64,000 nucleotides of DNA from Gordonia bronchialis DSM 43247 (lineage in GTDB: Bacteria; Actinomycetota; Actinomycetes; Mycobacteriales; Mycobacteriaceae): assembly GCF_000024785.1 (NCBI RefSeq), contig NC_013441.1, positions 2,852,001 through 2,916,000 on the forward strand. The letters run 5' to 3'. A program made the translations under genes and the position numbers. The notes beneath the pieces are model-generated. The model had not been told where the DNA came from, did not search any database, and saw only the letters and a program-made list of their open reading frames with translations. This document shows positions 55,726 through 64,000 of the stretch, piece after piece; the first letter of the stretch is position 1, and each line of letters starts with the position of its first letter.

Positions 55726-56376
55726 TCAGGCCAAACCGGCGTCATGCATGCAGATGGCGACCTGCACCCGGTTGGTCGCGTCGAGTTTGGTGAAGATGTG
55801 CGAGATGTGTGCCTTGACGGTCGCCAGACTCATGTAGAGGCGTTCGGCGATCTCGGCGTTGGAGGCACCGCGGGCGAGTTCAACGGCCACGTCACGCTCA
55901 CGCTCGGTCAGTGATTCCGCGCGCTGCGCCGCCTGTGCCGAGCGCACCCCGCCACCGTCGACGACCTGTTTGATGAGCGCGGCCGTGACCGACGGGCTGA
56001 GTGCCGGCCGTCCGGCCAGCACGCTCTTGATGGCGTGGACGATCTCGTCGGGCGGGGTGTCCTTCAGCAAGAACCCGTCGGCCCCGACGGCGAGCGCCCG
56101 CACCACGTAGTCGTCGGCGTCAAAGGTGGTGAGCACGATGACATTCGGCGGGTCGGCCAGCTGCTTGAGTGCGGCGGTCGCGGCGATGCCGTCCATCCGC
56201 GGCATCCGCAGATCCATCAACACCATGTCGACGGGATCGGCGGACTGCCGCTCGAGGGCTTCCTGTCCGTCGGCGGCCTCGGCCACGATCGACAACTCGG
56301 CGTCGCCACCGAGAAGCAACCGGAGTCCCGACCGGACCAGCGGGTCGTCGTCGACGAGCATGATGCGTGCGGTCAT
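55726..56376 (-). CDS. NarL/LuxR-family response regulator
   Basis: 216 residues. Receiver: MLVDDDPLVRSGLRLLL, phospho-Asp in VLMDLRMPRMDG, Lys in FLLKDTP. C-terminal LuxR HTH: LTERERDVAVELARGASNAE, IAERLYMSLATVKAHISHIF. ATG 56376 overlaps the kinase stop (ATGA). Probable target is the divergent ABC exporter at 57656. Confidence 0.95.
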   Translation of the reverse strand: MTARIMLVDDDPLVRSGLRLLLGGDAELSIVAEAADGQEALERQSADPVDMVLMDLRMPRMDGIAATAALKQLADPPNVIVLTTFDADDYVVRALAVGADGFLLKDTPPDEIVHAIKSVLAGRPALSPSVTAALIKQVVDGGGVRSAQAAQRAESLTERERDVAVELARGASNAEIAERLYMSLATVKAHISHIFTKLDATNRVQVAICMHDAGLA

Positions 56377-57539
56377 GGCTGCCACGGTAGCCAGACATGG
56401 AGGACGAAGCGCTTGTCGTCGGTCACCGTCGCCGACTGACGGCCGCCGCTGAGCGCCACTCGTTCGGCGACGCCGACGAGTCCGAACCCGGAGACCGGTG
56501 CGGGCGCGGTGAGTGTCCCGACGGGCAGCGCGTTCTCCACCAGCAGGTTGATCCCCTCGCCCGGCACCCCGCTCACACGCACCGTCACCAGCGACGCCGG
56601 CGCGTGCTTACGGGCATTCGTCAGTGCCTCCTGGGCGCAGCGGTAGAGCGTGCGCGCCACCGCGGCCGGCAACCCGGCGAGATCGGCGTCGCAGTGGTAG
56701 TGCACGCGCATACCCGCCGCGCGGCACTCCTCGATGAGCTCGGCGAGGTCGGCGGTCCGCCGCTGCGGATCCTCAGGATCGGCGTCACCGGGTCCCTCGC
56801 GCAGGACGCCGAGGACCTCGCGGAGTTCCGTCAGGGCGAGATGCGACGTCTCCTGAATCGTCTTGGCGGTCGCGCGAACCTCGTCGGTGGACAGATCGGT
56901 CCGGTAAGCCAGTGCGCCGGCGGTCATACTCACCACCGAGATGCGGTGTGCCAGAACGTCATGCATCTCCCGGGCGATGCGGGCGCGTTCCACCGAACGG
57001 GCCTGGTCGACCTTGGCCTGCTGTTCGGCCTCCGACGACAACGCCCGCTCGCGCCAACTGGCGAGCAACTCGCGCCGCGATCCGATGTACATTCCCCAGG
57101 CAATCAGTACCGCGGTGAAGGCGACCACGAAAGTTGCCGACACCAGGAGCGGATCGTCCTGCTCCGCCGGGGTGGCGACGTAGGTGACCCCGATCAGCCC
57201 GCACGCCACACTCAGGACCGCCTGCGGAATGATCTCGCGCCATCGGCGTCGCGTCGACAGCGACACCAACGCGAGCGCAGCCGGTCCGGTTGAACTGCTC
57301 GAGATCGTCGCCACGATGTTGAGGAAGGTGGTGATGGCGACCGGGAATCGTCGACGCCACCAGATGACGACGTAGCTGACGCAGCCGAGCGCGAGATCGC
57401 CGAAGAGCCACCATCGCGCCTCGTCCCACAGGAAATCGGCCCGCGAACCCAATGCCAGCCCGGAGATGAGCAACATCAACGCGAGCCGCCAGAGATGACT
57501 GATCGGTCTCAGCGGTGGCTGATACTGCTCGGGACGCAC
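56373..57539 (-). CDS. Histidine kinase, NarL-partner (HisKA_3) type
   Basis: 388 residues. Four or five N-terminal helices, H box ERARIAREMHDVLAHRISVV with phospho-His, N box EALTNARKHAP and G box SGFGLVGVAERVAL. GTG 57539. There is no large external sensor loop, so it may sense membrane state or the linked exporter. Confidence 0.95.
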   Translation of the reverse strand: MRPEQYQPPLRPISHLWRLALMLLISGLALGSRADFLWDEARWWLFGDLALGCVSYVVIWWRRRFPVAITTFLNIVATISSSSTGPAALALVSLSTRRRWREIIPQAVLSVACGLIGVTYVATPAEQDDPLLVSATFVVAFTAVLIAWGMYIGSRRELLASWRERALSSEAEQQAKVDQARSVERARIAREMHDVLAHRISVVSMTAGALAYRTDLSTDEVRATAKTIQETSHLALTELREVLGVLREGPGDADPEDPQRRTADLAELIEECRAAGMRVHYHCDADLAGLPAAVARTLYRCAQEALTNARKHAPASLVTVRVSGVPGEGINLLVENALPVGTLTAPAPVSGFGLVGVAERVALSGGRQSATVTDDKRFVLHVWLPWQP

Positions 57540-57655
57540 ACCGCCACGGTAGCCGTGCGTCGCATACGCGGCGCCCTACTCACGGCCAGAGCCTCTACGA
57601 CTTTCGGCCATCTGTTCCGGCCGGTCGCCTGATGCGCGCAGGCGTCGAGGACCCG

Positions 57656-58582
57656 ATGCTGGAGATCATGATCACCGTTGAGAATCTGACCAAACGCTAC
57701 GGCGACTACGTGGCCGTCGACGACGTGTCCTTCGCCTGCCGGCCCGGGCAGGTCACCGGATTCCTCGGGCCCAACGGGGCCGGGAAGTCCACGACCATGC
57801 GCATCATCGCCGGCTTGACGCCCCCGACCTCCGGACGCGCCCTCGTCGGCGGTGCCGACTATCGCGAGATCCCCAACCCCGCAACGCAGGTCGGTGTGTT
57901 GCTCGACGCCTCGGCTCAGCATGCGGGACGCACCGGCGCCGAGATCCTCCGGTTGGCCGCGATGACGATGGGAGTCGGCCGCGACCGCGTCGACGACATG
58001 CTCGAGATGGTCAGCCTCACCCCGGACGAGGCCGACCGTCGCGTGCGCAACTACTCCCTCGGCATGCGCCAGCGACTCGGGATCGCGACGGCACTCATCG
58101 GCGACCCGCGCATCCTCATCCTCGACGAGCCGGCCAACGGCCTCGATCCCGCCGGCATCCACTGGATGCGGACCCTGCTGCGCAACTACGCCGATCGTGG
58201 TGGCACCGTTCTGCTCTCGTCGCACCTGCTGCACGAAATCGAGATCATCGCCGACGACCTCGTCGTCATCGGCCACGGACGCATCGTGGCCCGCGGCACC
58301 AAGGAAGAGTTGCTCGCCGGAGCCGGTACCCGCGTGCGGTCGCTCGACGATGCCGCCCTGCAGACCGCGCTCCAAGCCGCCGGACTGGTGGTGACCCCGT
58401 CGCACGACGGTGGATTCACCGTCGACGCCTCCGGTGAGGAGGTCGGCCGCGCCGCCGCGCACGTCGGGGTGGTGCTGACCGAACTCCGGCCCGCCGACGG
58501 CGCCCAGCTCGAGGAAATGTTCCTGCAGCTCACCTCGGAAACCCAACGTGAACAGCCCACCCTCGAAGGAGCGCTCCGATGA
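57656..58582 (+). CDS. ABC transporter ATPase (DrrA/BcrA-like)
   Basis: 308 residues. Walker A FLGPNGAGKSTTMRIIAGL, signature NYSLGMRQRLGIATAL, Walker B ILILDEPANGLDP, H-loop VLLSSHLLHEIE. The C-terminal LLAGAGTRVRSLDDAALQTA fits bacitracin/antibiotic-type exporters. ATG 57656 or 57668 are the reasonable starts; frames further upstream lie in the divergent promoter. Confidence 0.93.
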   Translation: MLEIMITVENLTKRYGDYVAVDDVSFACRPGQVTGFLGPNGAGKSTTMRIIAGLTPPTSGRALVGGADYREIPNPATQVGVLLDASAQHAGRTGAEILRLAAMTMGVGRDRVDDMLEMVSLTPDEADRRVRNYSLGMRQRLGIATALIGDPRILILDEPANGLDPAGIHWMRTLLRNYADRGGTVLLSSHLLHEIEIIADDLVVIGHGRIVARGTKEELLAGAGTRVRSLDDAALQTALQAAGLVVTPSHDGGFTVDASGEEVGRAAAHVGVVLTELRPADGAQLEEMFLQLTSETQREQPTLEGALR

Positions 58583-59379
58583 CCGCCACCACGACCGTCG
58601 CACCGGTCAGCGTCGACCTGTCCCGGCCGACGATTCCGTTGCGCCGACTCGTCCGCGTCGAACTCCGCAAACTCGTCGACACGCGGGCCGGGTTCTGGCT
58701 GATCGCATCGATCGGCGTGATCTCGCTGGTCGTGATGATCGCGATGCTGATCGCCAACCGCAACAATCCCGACAACCTGAACTACGGCCAGTTCTTCGGC
58801 ATGATGAACATCCCGACCGGCATCATCCTGCCGATCATGGCCATCCTGCTGGTCACCGGCGAGTGGAGTCAGCGCACCGCACTCACGACTTTCGGGATGG
58901 AGCCGCGCCGTGAACGCATAGTGCTGGCCAAACTCGCCACCGCATTGATCGCCGGTGTCGCCGCGGTCGGCGTGTCGCTGGTGCTCGGCGCGATCGGCAA
59001 CCTGATCGCGGGCATCGCCTATTCCTCGCCTGCGGGCAGCTGGGATTTCACCGCGGCCGGCCTGGTGAACTCCGTCGTGTTGCAGATCTTCGGGCTCCTG
59101 CTCGGATTCGGTTTCGCCGCACTGATTCTCAACACCCCGGGCTCGATCGTCGCGTACTTCGCGCTGCCGACGGCGTTGTCGCTGGTGACCGAACTGGTGC
59201 CGTGGTTCAAGGAGAACCTCGGGCAGTGGGTGGACACCGCTTCGACGAATCTGCCGTTCCAGTCGGGCGAATGGGCCACCGGTGGTGAATGGGCCCGTCT
59301 CCTGGTCTCGGCCATCATCTGGATCGCGATCCCTCTGACGCTGGGGATCGTCCGGGTGATCCGGTCGGAAGTGAAGTAG
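58579..59379 (+). CDS. ABC-2 permease partner
   Basis: 266 residues, six helices, with RLVRVELRKLVDTRAGFWLI at the start and GEWSQRTALTTFGMEPRRER as the coupling region. ATG overlaps the ATPase stop (ATGA). With 57656 it forms an exporter controlled, by context, by the divergent two-component system. Confidence 0.93.
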   Translation: MTATTTVAPVSVDLSRPTIPLRRLVRVELRKLVDTRAGFWLIASIGVISLVVMIAMLIANRNNPDNLNYGQFFGMMNIPTGIILPIMAILLVTGEWSQRTALTTFGMEPRRERIVLAKLATALIAGVAAVGVSLVLGAIGNLIAGIAYSSPAGSWDFTAAGLVNSVVLQIFGLLLGFGFAALILNTPGSIVAYFALPTALSLVTELVPWFKENLGQWVDTASTNLPFQSGEWATGGEWARLLVSAIIWIAIPLTLGIVRVIRSEVK

Positions 59380-59533
59380 ACGGTGGCGCAGTAACCACGT
59401 CTACGTCACGCGCGTCGGTCGGCGAACCATCCCAGGGTTCGCCGACCGACGTCGTTGTCCAACAGGACGTGCTCGCACCCGCCGGCTGGAAACCCTAGTG
59501 GTGTTTGCTGGTCCACCGACCCTGAGGAGCGCA

Positions 59534-61333
59534 GTGAGCAGCGACGCGGTATCCGACAGCAGGCCGGACGTGGGAGACGACCTCCCCGCCGGTACCGACG
59601 GTGGGCAAGCTGACCCGGCCGCCGATGCGCCGCCCACCGCGTCGATGACGACCGGGACCGCGACTTCGACCCCCCGCGCGCGATCCGGCCTCGACGGGTG
59701 GTGGTACCGACAGCGATGCCGCTACTCCTTTGTCGGCATGACCTTCGCGCTGGTCTTTCTGTGGCTGTCGGCCACCCCGTCGCTGCTGCCCCGTGAAGCC
59801 CTGTTCCAGGGTGCGGTCAGCGGCGCGTCGGCGGCGCTCGGATACTGCCTGGGTGTCTTCCTGGCCTGGCTCGCCCGGTTCATGGTGTCGAGGCCCGAGC
59901 CCTGGCAGCCGGCACGGCTGCGGTTCTGGACCGTCCTGGGTGTAATCGCGCTGATCGGCACGACCGTGATGATCTACTGGTGGGGGCACCGGCAGGACGA
60001 GATCCGCGACCTGATGGGCGTCGAACGGCTCTCGTGGACCGCCTACCCGCTGACCGTCGTCCTCGCCGCCCTGGTCTTCTTCCTGCTGATGTCGATCGGC
60101 CAGGCCTGGGCATCCGCGGTGCGCTGGCTCGTACGCAAGCTCGAACTCATTGCGCCGCCCCGGGTTTCGGCTGTCGTGGCCGGAACAGTGGCGGTGGTCT
60201 TCACCCTCTTCGTCCTCAACGGCGTGGTCGCGAACTACTCGATGCAGTGGCTGAACAGCACCTTCGCAGCCGTCAACGACGAGACCACGGCCGACTCCAC
60301 CCCGCCGACGTCGTCGCTACGGTCGGGCGGTCCCGGGTCACTGGTCACGTGGGACTCGCTCGGCCGGCAAGGACGCATCTTTGTCTCCAACGGGCCCACC
60401 AGAGAGGCGCTTTCGGCGTTCAACCGGGCTCCCGCCGCCGAACCGATCCGTTCCTACGTCGGTCTTGGCTCCGGCAGTGACCTGCGCGCGAACGCGCAAC
60501 TCGCGGCCGCCGAACTCGAACGGGCCGGCGGGCTCGACCGCGCCGTCGTCGCCATCGGTTCGACCACAGGGACCGGGTGGATCAACCGCTCCACCGTCGA
60601 CTCGCTCGAGTACATGTACAACGGAAACACCGCGACGGTCAGCATGCAGTATTCGTATCTGCCGAGCTGGTTGTCGTTCCTCGTCGACCAGGAACGGGCC
60701 CGGCAGGCCGGCCGCGCCCTCTTCGAGGCCGTCGACGAACGCATCCGTGCCCGCCCCGAGGCGCAGCGCCCCAAGGTCGTCGTCTTCGGTGAGAGCCTCG
60801 GCTCATTCGCCGCCGAGTCCGCCTTCGGGACCATCCCGGCGCTCTCCGCGCGTACCGACGGCGCGCTCTTCGTCGGCCCCACGTTCAACAACACGCTGTG
60901 GATCGACACCACCCGCGACCGCGATCCCGGCTCGCCCGAGTGGCTGCCGATCTACCACGACGGCCTGCAGGCCCGGTTCATCGCCGATGCCGGCGACCTC
61001 GCCCGGCCGGACGCACCCTGGAAACCCGGCCGCATCGTGTACTTGCAACACGCTTCCGATCCGATCACCTGGTGGTCACCGGATCTGATCCTGGACAAGC
61101 CGGATTGGTTGCGCGAGAAGCGCGGTCCCGACGTGCTGTCGTCGATGCACTGGATACCGTTCGTCACCTTCCTGCAGGTGTCCGCCGACATGGCCGTGTC
61201 GACCGGGGTCCCCGACGGCCACGGACACAACTACCTGGCGGCGATCCCGTGGGCGTGGGCGGCGATCCTGCAGCCACCGGGATGGACCGCGGCCAAGACC
61301 GACGCACTCGAACCCCTGTTGCGCCGGGACTGA
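59534..61333 (+). CDS. Membrane-anchored alpha/beta hydrolase (Abhydrolase_9/DUF2319)
   Basis: 599 residues. An N-terminal disordered stretch, then four to five helices (FVGMTFALVFLWLSATPSLL, LGVIALIGTTVMIYWWG, VVAGTVAVVFTLFVLNGVVA). The extracytoplasmic hydrolase domain has nucleophile elbow VVFGESLGSFAAES, an Asp in QHASDPITWW and His in DGHGHNY. Substrate unknown, possibly envelope lipids. GTG 59534 with GAGGAG upstream is preferred over the frame to 59498. Confidence 0.9.
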   Translation: MSSDAVSDSRPDVGDDLPAGTDGGQADPAADAPPTASMTTGTATSTPRARSGLDGWWYRQRCRYSFVGMTFALVFLWLSATPSLLPREALFQGAVSGASAALGYCLGVFLAWLARFMVSRPEPWQPARLRFWTVLGVIALIGTTVMIYWWGHRQDEIRDLMGVERLSWTAYPLTVVLAALVFFLLMSIGQAWASAVRWLVRKLELIAPPRVSAVVAGTVAVVFTLFVLNGVVANYSMQWLNSTFAAVNDETTADSTPPTSSLRSGGPGSLVTWDSLGRQGRIFVSNGPTREALSAFNRAPAAEPIRSYVGLGSGSDLRANAQLAAAELERAGGLDRAVVAIGSTTGTGWINRSTVDSLEYMYNGNTATVSMQYSYLPSWLSFLVDQERARQAGRALFEAVDERIRARPEAQRPKVVVFGESLGSFAAESAFGTIPALSARTDGALFVGPTFNNTLWIDTTRDRDPGSPEWLPIYHDGLQARFIADAGDLARPDAPWKPGRIVYLQHASDPITWWSPDLILDKPDWLREKRGPDVLSSMHWIPFVTFLQVSADMAVSTGVPDGHGHNYLAAIPWAWAAILQPPGWTAAKTDALEPLLRRD

Positions 61334-61403
61334 CGAGCCATTCCCGATCAGGCGGGCAAGAACGGTCGGGTGTGTCGGGCACGCGCCGTCGCATACTCGG
61401 TAC

Positions 61404-62336
61404 ATGACGTCCGACTCCCGTGACCGACTGCGCGAGCTCCTCGATGCCGTCCTCGCCGACTCCCACGACAATCTCGAGGACATGGCCCGCGGGGCCTACG
61501 CGTCGACCTTTCACTTCTCCCGTCAGGTGACCCGCGGCGCGGGCGAGTCCCCGGTCGCGCTTCGACGACGCGTGCTGCTCGAGCGGGCCGCCTGGGGGCT
61601 GCAGCGGGGACGGTCGGTCACCGAGACGGCTTTCGAAGCCGGATACGACTCGGTGGACGGCTTTGCGCGTGCGTTCACGCGCGCCTTCGGGCACAGTCCC
61701 AGTCGGCTGCCTCGACTCGGCGAGCGCGGCCACTGGCTCGATGCCCCCAATGGCATCCACTTCCACTCTCCGACAGTGCTTTACGTGGACAACGGCGCAC
61801 CGGTGACGGAGGGCGCGGGCAATGTCGTCATGATGATGATCCGGCACGACCTCGACGACACCGCCGCACTTCTCGACGCCGCCAAGGCGCTCGACGACGA
61901 GGAATACCGGCGGCCACGACTGGCCGGACACCAACTGCTGGACTGGAGTGGGACCGAGGAAAGCCTGGCGCAGTGCCTGTCTCACCTCGTCGCCGACAAA
62001 CTACCGTGGTTGGCCACCATCGAGGGTGCCGATACACCAGCCGATGGACCAGACGATGTGGCCTCCCTGGTCGAACTGCATGAACGCCTCGCACCGCGCT
62101 GGCTCGCCGGAATCCGTGACATCGATCGTCGCGGAGCCTGGCAGGACCGCATCGTCGACGCACTGTGCGAACCGCCCGAATCCTTTCTGCTCTCCCAGAT
62201 CGTCGCGCATGTGCTCACGTTCTCCGCACACCGACGGCAGATCGTCCGATGGATGCTGCGGGATGCCGGCATCGACGTCGGGGATCTCGACCCCGATCCG
62301 ATCATGTGGCACCGCAGGCAATCCGGCGGATTCTGA
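61404..62336 (+). CDS. AraC-type HTH fused to a DinB-like domain
   Basis: 310 residues. The first 100 are an AraC DNA-binding domain (DMARGAYASTFHFSRQVTRG, SVTETAFEAGYDSVDGFARA, FTRAFGHSPSRL). Residues from about 150 are a DinB four-helix bundle with His metal ligands (CLSHLVADKLPW ... IVAHVLTFSAHRRQIVRWML). It probably senses a metal or thiol-linked ligand through DinB; the target genes are unknown. ATG 61404. Confidence 0.85.
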   Translation: MTSDSRDRLRELLDAVLADSHDNLEDMARGAYASTFHFSRQVTRGAGESPVALRRRVLLERAAWGLQRGRSVTETAFEAGYDSVDGFARAFTRAFGHSPSRLPRLGERGHWLDAPNGIHFHSPTVLYVDNGAPVTEGAGNVVMMMIRHDLDDTAALLDAAKALDDEEYRRPRLAGHQLLDWSGTEESLAQCLSHLVADKLPWLATIEGADTPADGPDDVASLVELHERLAPRWLAGIRDIDRRGAWQDRIVDALCEPPESFLLSQIVAHVLTFSAHRRQIVRWMLRDAGIDVGDLDPDPIMWHRRQSGGF

Positions 62337-62351
62337 CCCGGGCCGGGATGC

Positions 62352-63011
62352 TCAGCCCTCGCCCACCGAGCGGCGGAGTTGATCAGAGACCTCACCGCGC
62401 GCCCATCGGGGCAGGATGAAGATTCCCTCCGCTTGGGCGCATACCCCTGTGTCCGTGGACAATTCGCCGGTGACGAACGACTTGATGCCCTCCACCCGGT
62501 CGAGTCGGGCATCCACCCGGACCGCGCCGAGCGGTGTACCCCGCACGTAGCGGACGGTGAGTGTCCCGGTCATGCCCGGTACACCGGCGTGCTCGGCGGC
62601 CGACCCCAGGACCTGATCGAGGATGAGCGCGATGACCCCACCGTGGACCAGGCCGGCCGGCCCCTCGTACTGGGGCCCCAACTCGAACTCCGACCACACG
62701 CGCTCGCCGTCGTGTTCCAGATCCACGGGCGGAGCGATGGGATTGCGTTCCCCCACGACCGCGTTGCCCCAGGCGCGCTTGGTGCCGTCGGAGTTGAATC
62801 GCACGCCGAACGCACCGTCGATCCGCTTCGTCTCGAGGATCGATCGGGCGGCGGCGAGATGCCTGCGCGCCTCGACGACGGCATCGTCGTCGACATCGGT
62901 CACCACGGTCGCCGCGACCAGGGCCCGGACGTCGTCGGCGAGCTCGCGCGCCACCGCCGTCCGCCGCACCAGTTCCGCGGGATCGATGTCCTCCTGGATG
63001 TATCCGGTCAC
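62352..63011 (-). CDS. PaaI-type hotdog thioesterase
   Basis: 219 residues. The C-terminal 130 residues are a hotdog domain: YEGPAGLVHGGVIALILDQV, LGSAAEHAGVPGMTGTLTVR, VRVDARLDRVEG. An N-terminal helical extension of about 80 residues is typical of the actinobacterial branch. GTG 63011 is chosen because GGGAGG lies 9 bases upstream; the frame extends to 63041. Probably cleaves acyl-CoA. Divergent from the enoyl-CoA hydratase. Confidence 0.88.
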   Translation of the reverse strand: MTGYIQEDIDPAELVRRTAVARELADDVRALVAATVVTDVDDDAVVEARRHLAAARSILETKRIDGAFGVRFNSDGTKRAWGNAVVGERNPIAPPVDLEHDGERVWSEFELGPQYEGPAGLVHGGVIALILDQVLGSAAEHAGVPGMTGTLTVRYVRGTPLGAVRVDARLDRVEGIKSFVTGELSTDTGVCAQAEGIFILPRWARGEVSDQLRRSVGEG

Positions 63012-63104
63012 TTCTGCCTGCCTCCCATTTTGTCGCGTCACCCCGGTGCATTCGTTCTAACAGGCGGCGCCTCGCTGCGTTGGCGTCCTAGTAGTCTCCT
63101 GAGG

Positions 63105-63932
63105 ATGAGTGAACAGACATGGAAAGCATTCGAGGTCACCATCGCCGACCGGGTCGCCGAGGTACGCCTGACCGGACCCGGCAAGGGCAATGCGATGGGT
63201 CCCGACTTCTGGAGCGAGCTTCCCGTGCTGTTCGGCCAACTCGACGCCGACCCCGACGTCCGCGCGGTGGTGCTGACCGGCTCCGGTAAACACTTCTCCT
63301 ACGGCCTCGACCTCGTGGCGATGGGTGGCACGTTGGCCACAGTTCTCGCCGACGGCGCACAGGCCGGTCCGCGTACCGAGTTCCTGGACAGCCTGCGTCG
63401 TCTGCAGAATGCGATCACCGCTGTCGCGGACTGCCGTAAACCGGTGATCGCGGCCGTCTCCGGCTGGTGCATCGGCGGTGGGGTCGACCTCATCTCGGCC
63501 GCCGACATCCGCTATGCGAGTGCGGATGCCAGATTCAGTGTCCGCGAGGTGAAGGTGGGCATGGTGGCCGACGTGGGCAGCCTGGCCCGCCTGCCCCTCA
63601 TCCTCAGCGACGGTCACCTGCGCGAATTGGCGCTCACCGGCAGGGACATCGACGCCGCACGCGCCGAGAAGATCGGACTGGTCAACGACGTCGCCGACGA
63701 TCAGGACGCCGTCCTGGCACTCGCCCGCGCGACGGCCGCCGAGATCGCGGCCAACCCACCGCTGGTGGTACATGGCATCAAGGCCGTCCTCGACCACACC
63801 CGCAGTGCCGCGGTTCACGACAGTCTCCGCTACGTGGCGGCGTGGAACTCGGCGTTCCTGCCGAGCAAGGATCTGACCGAGGCGATCACGGCCGTCTTCG
63901 AAAAGCGCACACCGGATTTCACCGGCGACTAG
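63105..63932 (+). CDS. Enoyl-CoA hydratase/isomerase family
   Basis: 275 residues, crotonase fold. Oxyanion-hole regions GSGKHFSYGLDLVAMGG and AAVSGWCIGGGVDLISAADI, then DARFSVREVKVGMVADVGSL, where the active-site Glu and Asp (E in VREVK, D in VADVG) match the delta3,5-delta2,4-dienoyl-CoA isomerase type more than simple hydratases. ATG 63105 with GAGG upstream. Confidence 0.92.
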   Translation: MSEQTWKAFEVTIADRVAEVRLTGPGKGNAMGPDFWSELPVLFGQLDADPDVRAVVLTGSGKHFSYGLDLVAMGGTLATVLADGAQAGPRTEFLDSLRRLQNAITAVADCRKPVIAAVSGWCIGGGVDLISAADIRYASADARFSVREVKVGMVADVGSLARLPLILSDGHLRELALTGRDIDAARAEKIGLVNDVADDQDAVLALARATAAEIAANPPLVVHGIKAVLDHTRSAAVHDSLRYVAAWNSAFLPSKDLTEAITAVFEKRTPDFTGD

Positions 63933-63936
63933 GCGC

Positions 63937-64000
63937 TCAGGAGGGGCGGAGCCGGAAGACCGGGATGCGGCGGTCGGTGCGCTGCTCGTAGAGATCGAAA
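63937..64000 (-). CDS. C-terminus of a nitroreductase/DUF385-like protein (partial)
   Basis: The last 20 codons on the minus strand read FDLYEQRTDRRIPVFRLRPS then TGA. The pattern Y..RT.R.IPVF.L is the usual end of deazaflavin-dependent nitroreductase (DUF385-type) proteins. The rest is outside the window, so this rests on one short motif. Confidence 0.5.
   Translation of the reverse strand, partial: FDLYEQRTDRRIPVFRLRPS

Noticed and set aside
57509..58603. Long minus-strand frame opposite the ABC ATPase
   Set aside because: Antisense to a clear ATPase with all motifs; the shadow has no recognisable domain.

Overview
The window is high-GC actinobacterial DNA. LGFP-type lipoprotein repeats, a furA-katG pair, F420-type PPOX and GlgC-like enzymes, frequent GTG/TTG starts and ATGA/GTGA gene overlaps point to a mycolic-acid bacterium (order Mycobacteriales). 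Gordonia or Rhodococcus is my best guess, but genus is inference only.

Region 1 (1-14.5 kb) is an accessory metal/redox island. It holds a DsbA-like/VKOR pair, a CcdA-TlpA pair, a cation diffusion facilitator (CDF) gene and fragments of an M23 peptidase and a second cation transporter. Its main structure is a four-level nest of insertions. The CDF gene is split by an IS21-family element (1852-8701, 6-bp target duplication). That element's istA is split by an IS3-family element (2860-7179, 3-bp duplication). The IS3 orfB is split by a Tn554-like unit of two overlapping tyrosine recombinases (about 4063-7017, inverted-repeat ends, no duplication). Removing each element with one copy of its duplication restores the interrupted frame. 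Downstream are an in-frame peptidase/transporter fusion cut into helicase-associated repeats, a tRNA-Leu-like 3' fragment, a 25-residue hydrophobic ORF and two small unknown genes.

Region 2 (14.5-26.3 kb) is an arsenic/toxin-antitoxin island. It has an arsR/arsI(cadI) divergon with visible operators, an arsR-acr3-arsC-arsC-arsC-like operon, an IS481 transposase remnant, an HTH-MNT/HEPN toxin-antitoxin pair behind a 22-bp perfect palindrome, a TspO-like membrane protein whose 5' end is duplicated on the other side of that pair, an AAA ATPase, a VOC/TetR divergon with a large inverted-repeat operator, and a second arsR-acr3 pair in which acr3 is frameshifted and truncated.

Region 3 (26.3-48 kb) looks chromosomal: VOC/TetR, an SMP-30-like protein, a GlgC-like enzyme, a serine hydrolase, P450/TetR, PPOX, an MFS transporter whose middle third lies on the opposite strand to its ends, a nucleotidyltransferase/GNAT/coiled-coil operon, furA-katG, a three-gene uracil-catabolism (URC) operon, and an ArsR-linked ABC importer. 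At least seven genes between 25.7 and 47.5 kb need one or two single-base corrections to read through. This means either real decay or local sequence error.

Region 4 (48-64 kb) is ordinary core sequence: a TetR-linked ABC-2 exporter operon, an ACR3/BASS-type permease, a steroid-type SDR, a DapB-like dehydrogenase, a NarL-type two-component pair divergent from an ABC exporter, a membrane alpha/beta hydrolase, an AraC-DinB fusion, a hotdog thioesterase and an enoyl-CoA hydratase. No CRISPR array, rRNA or intact tRNA was seen.
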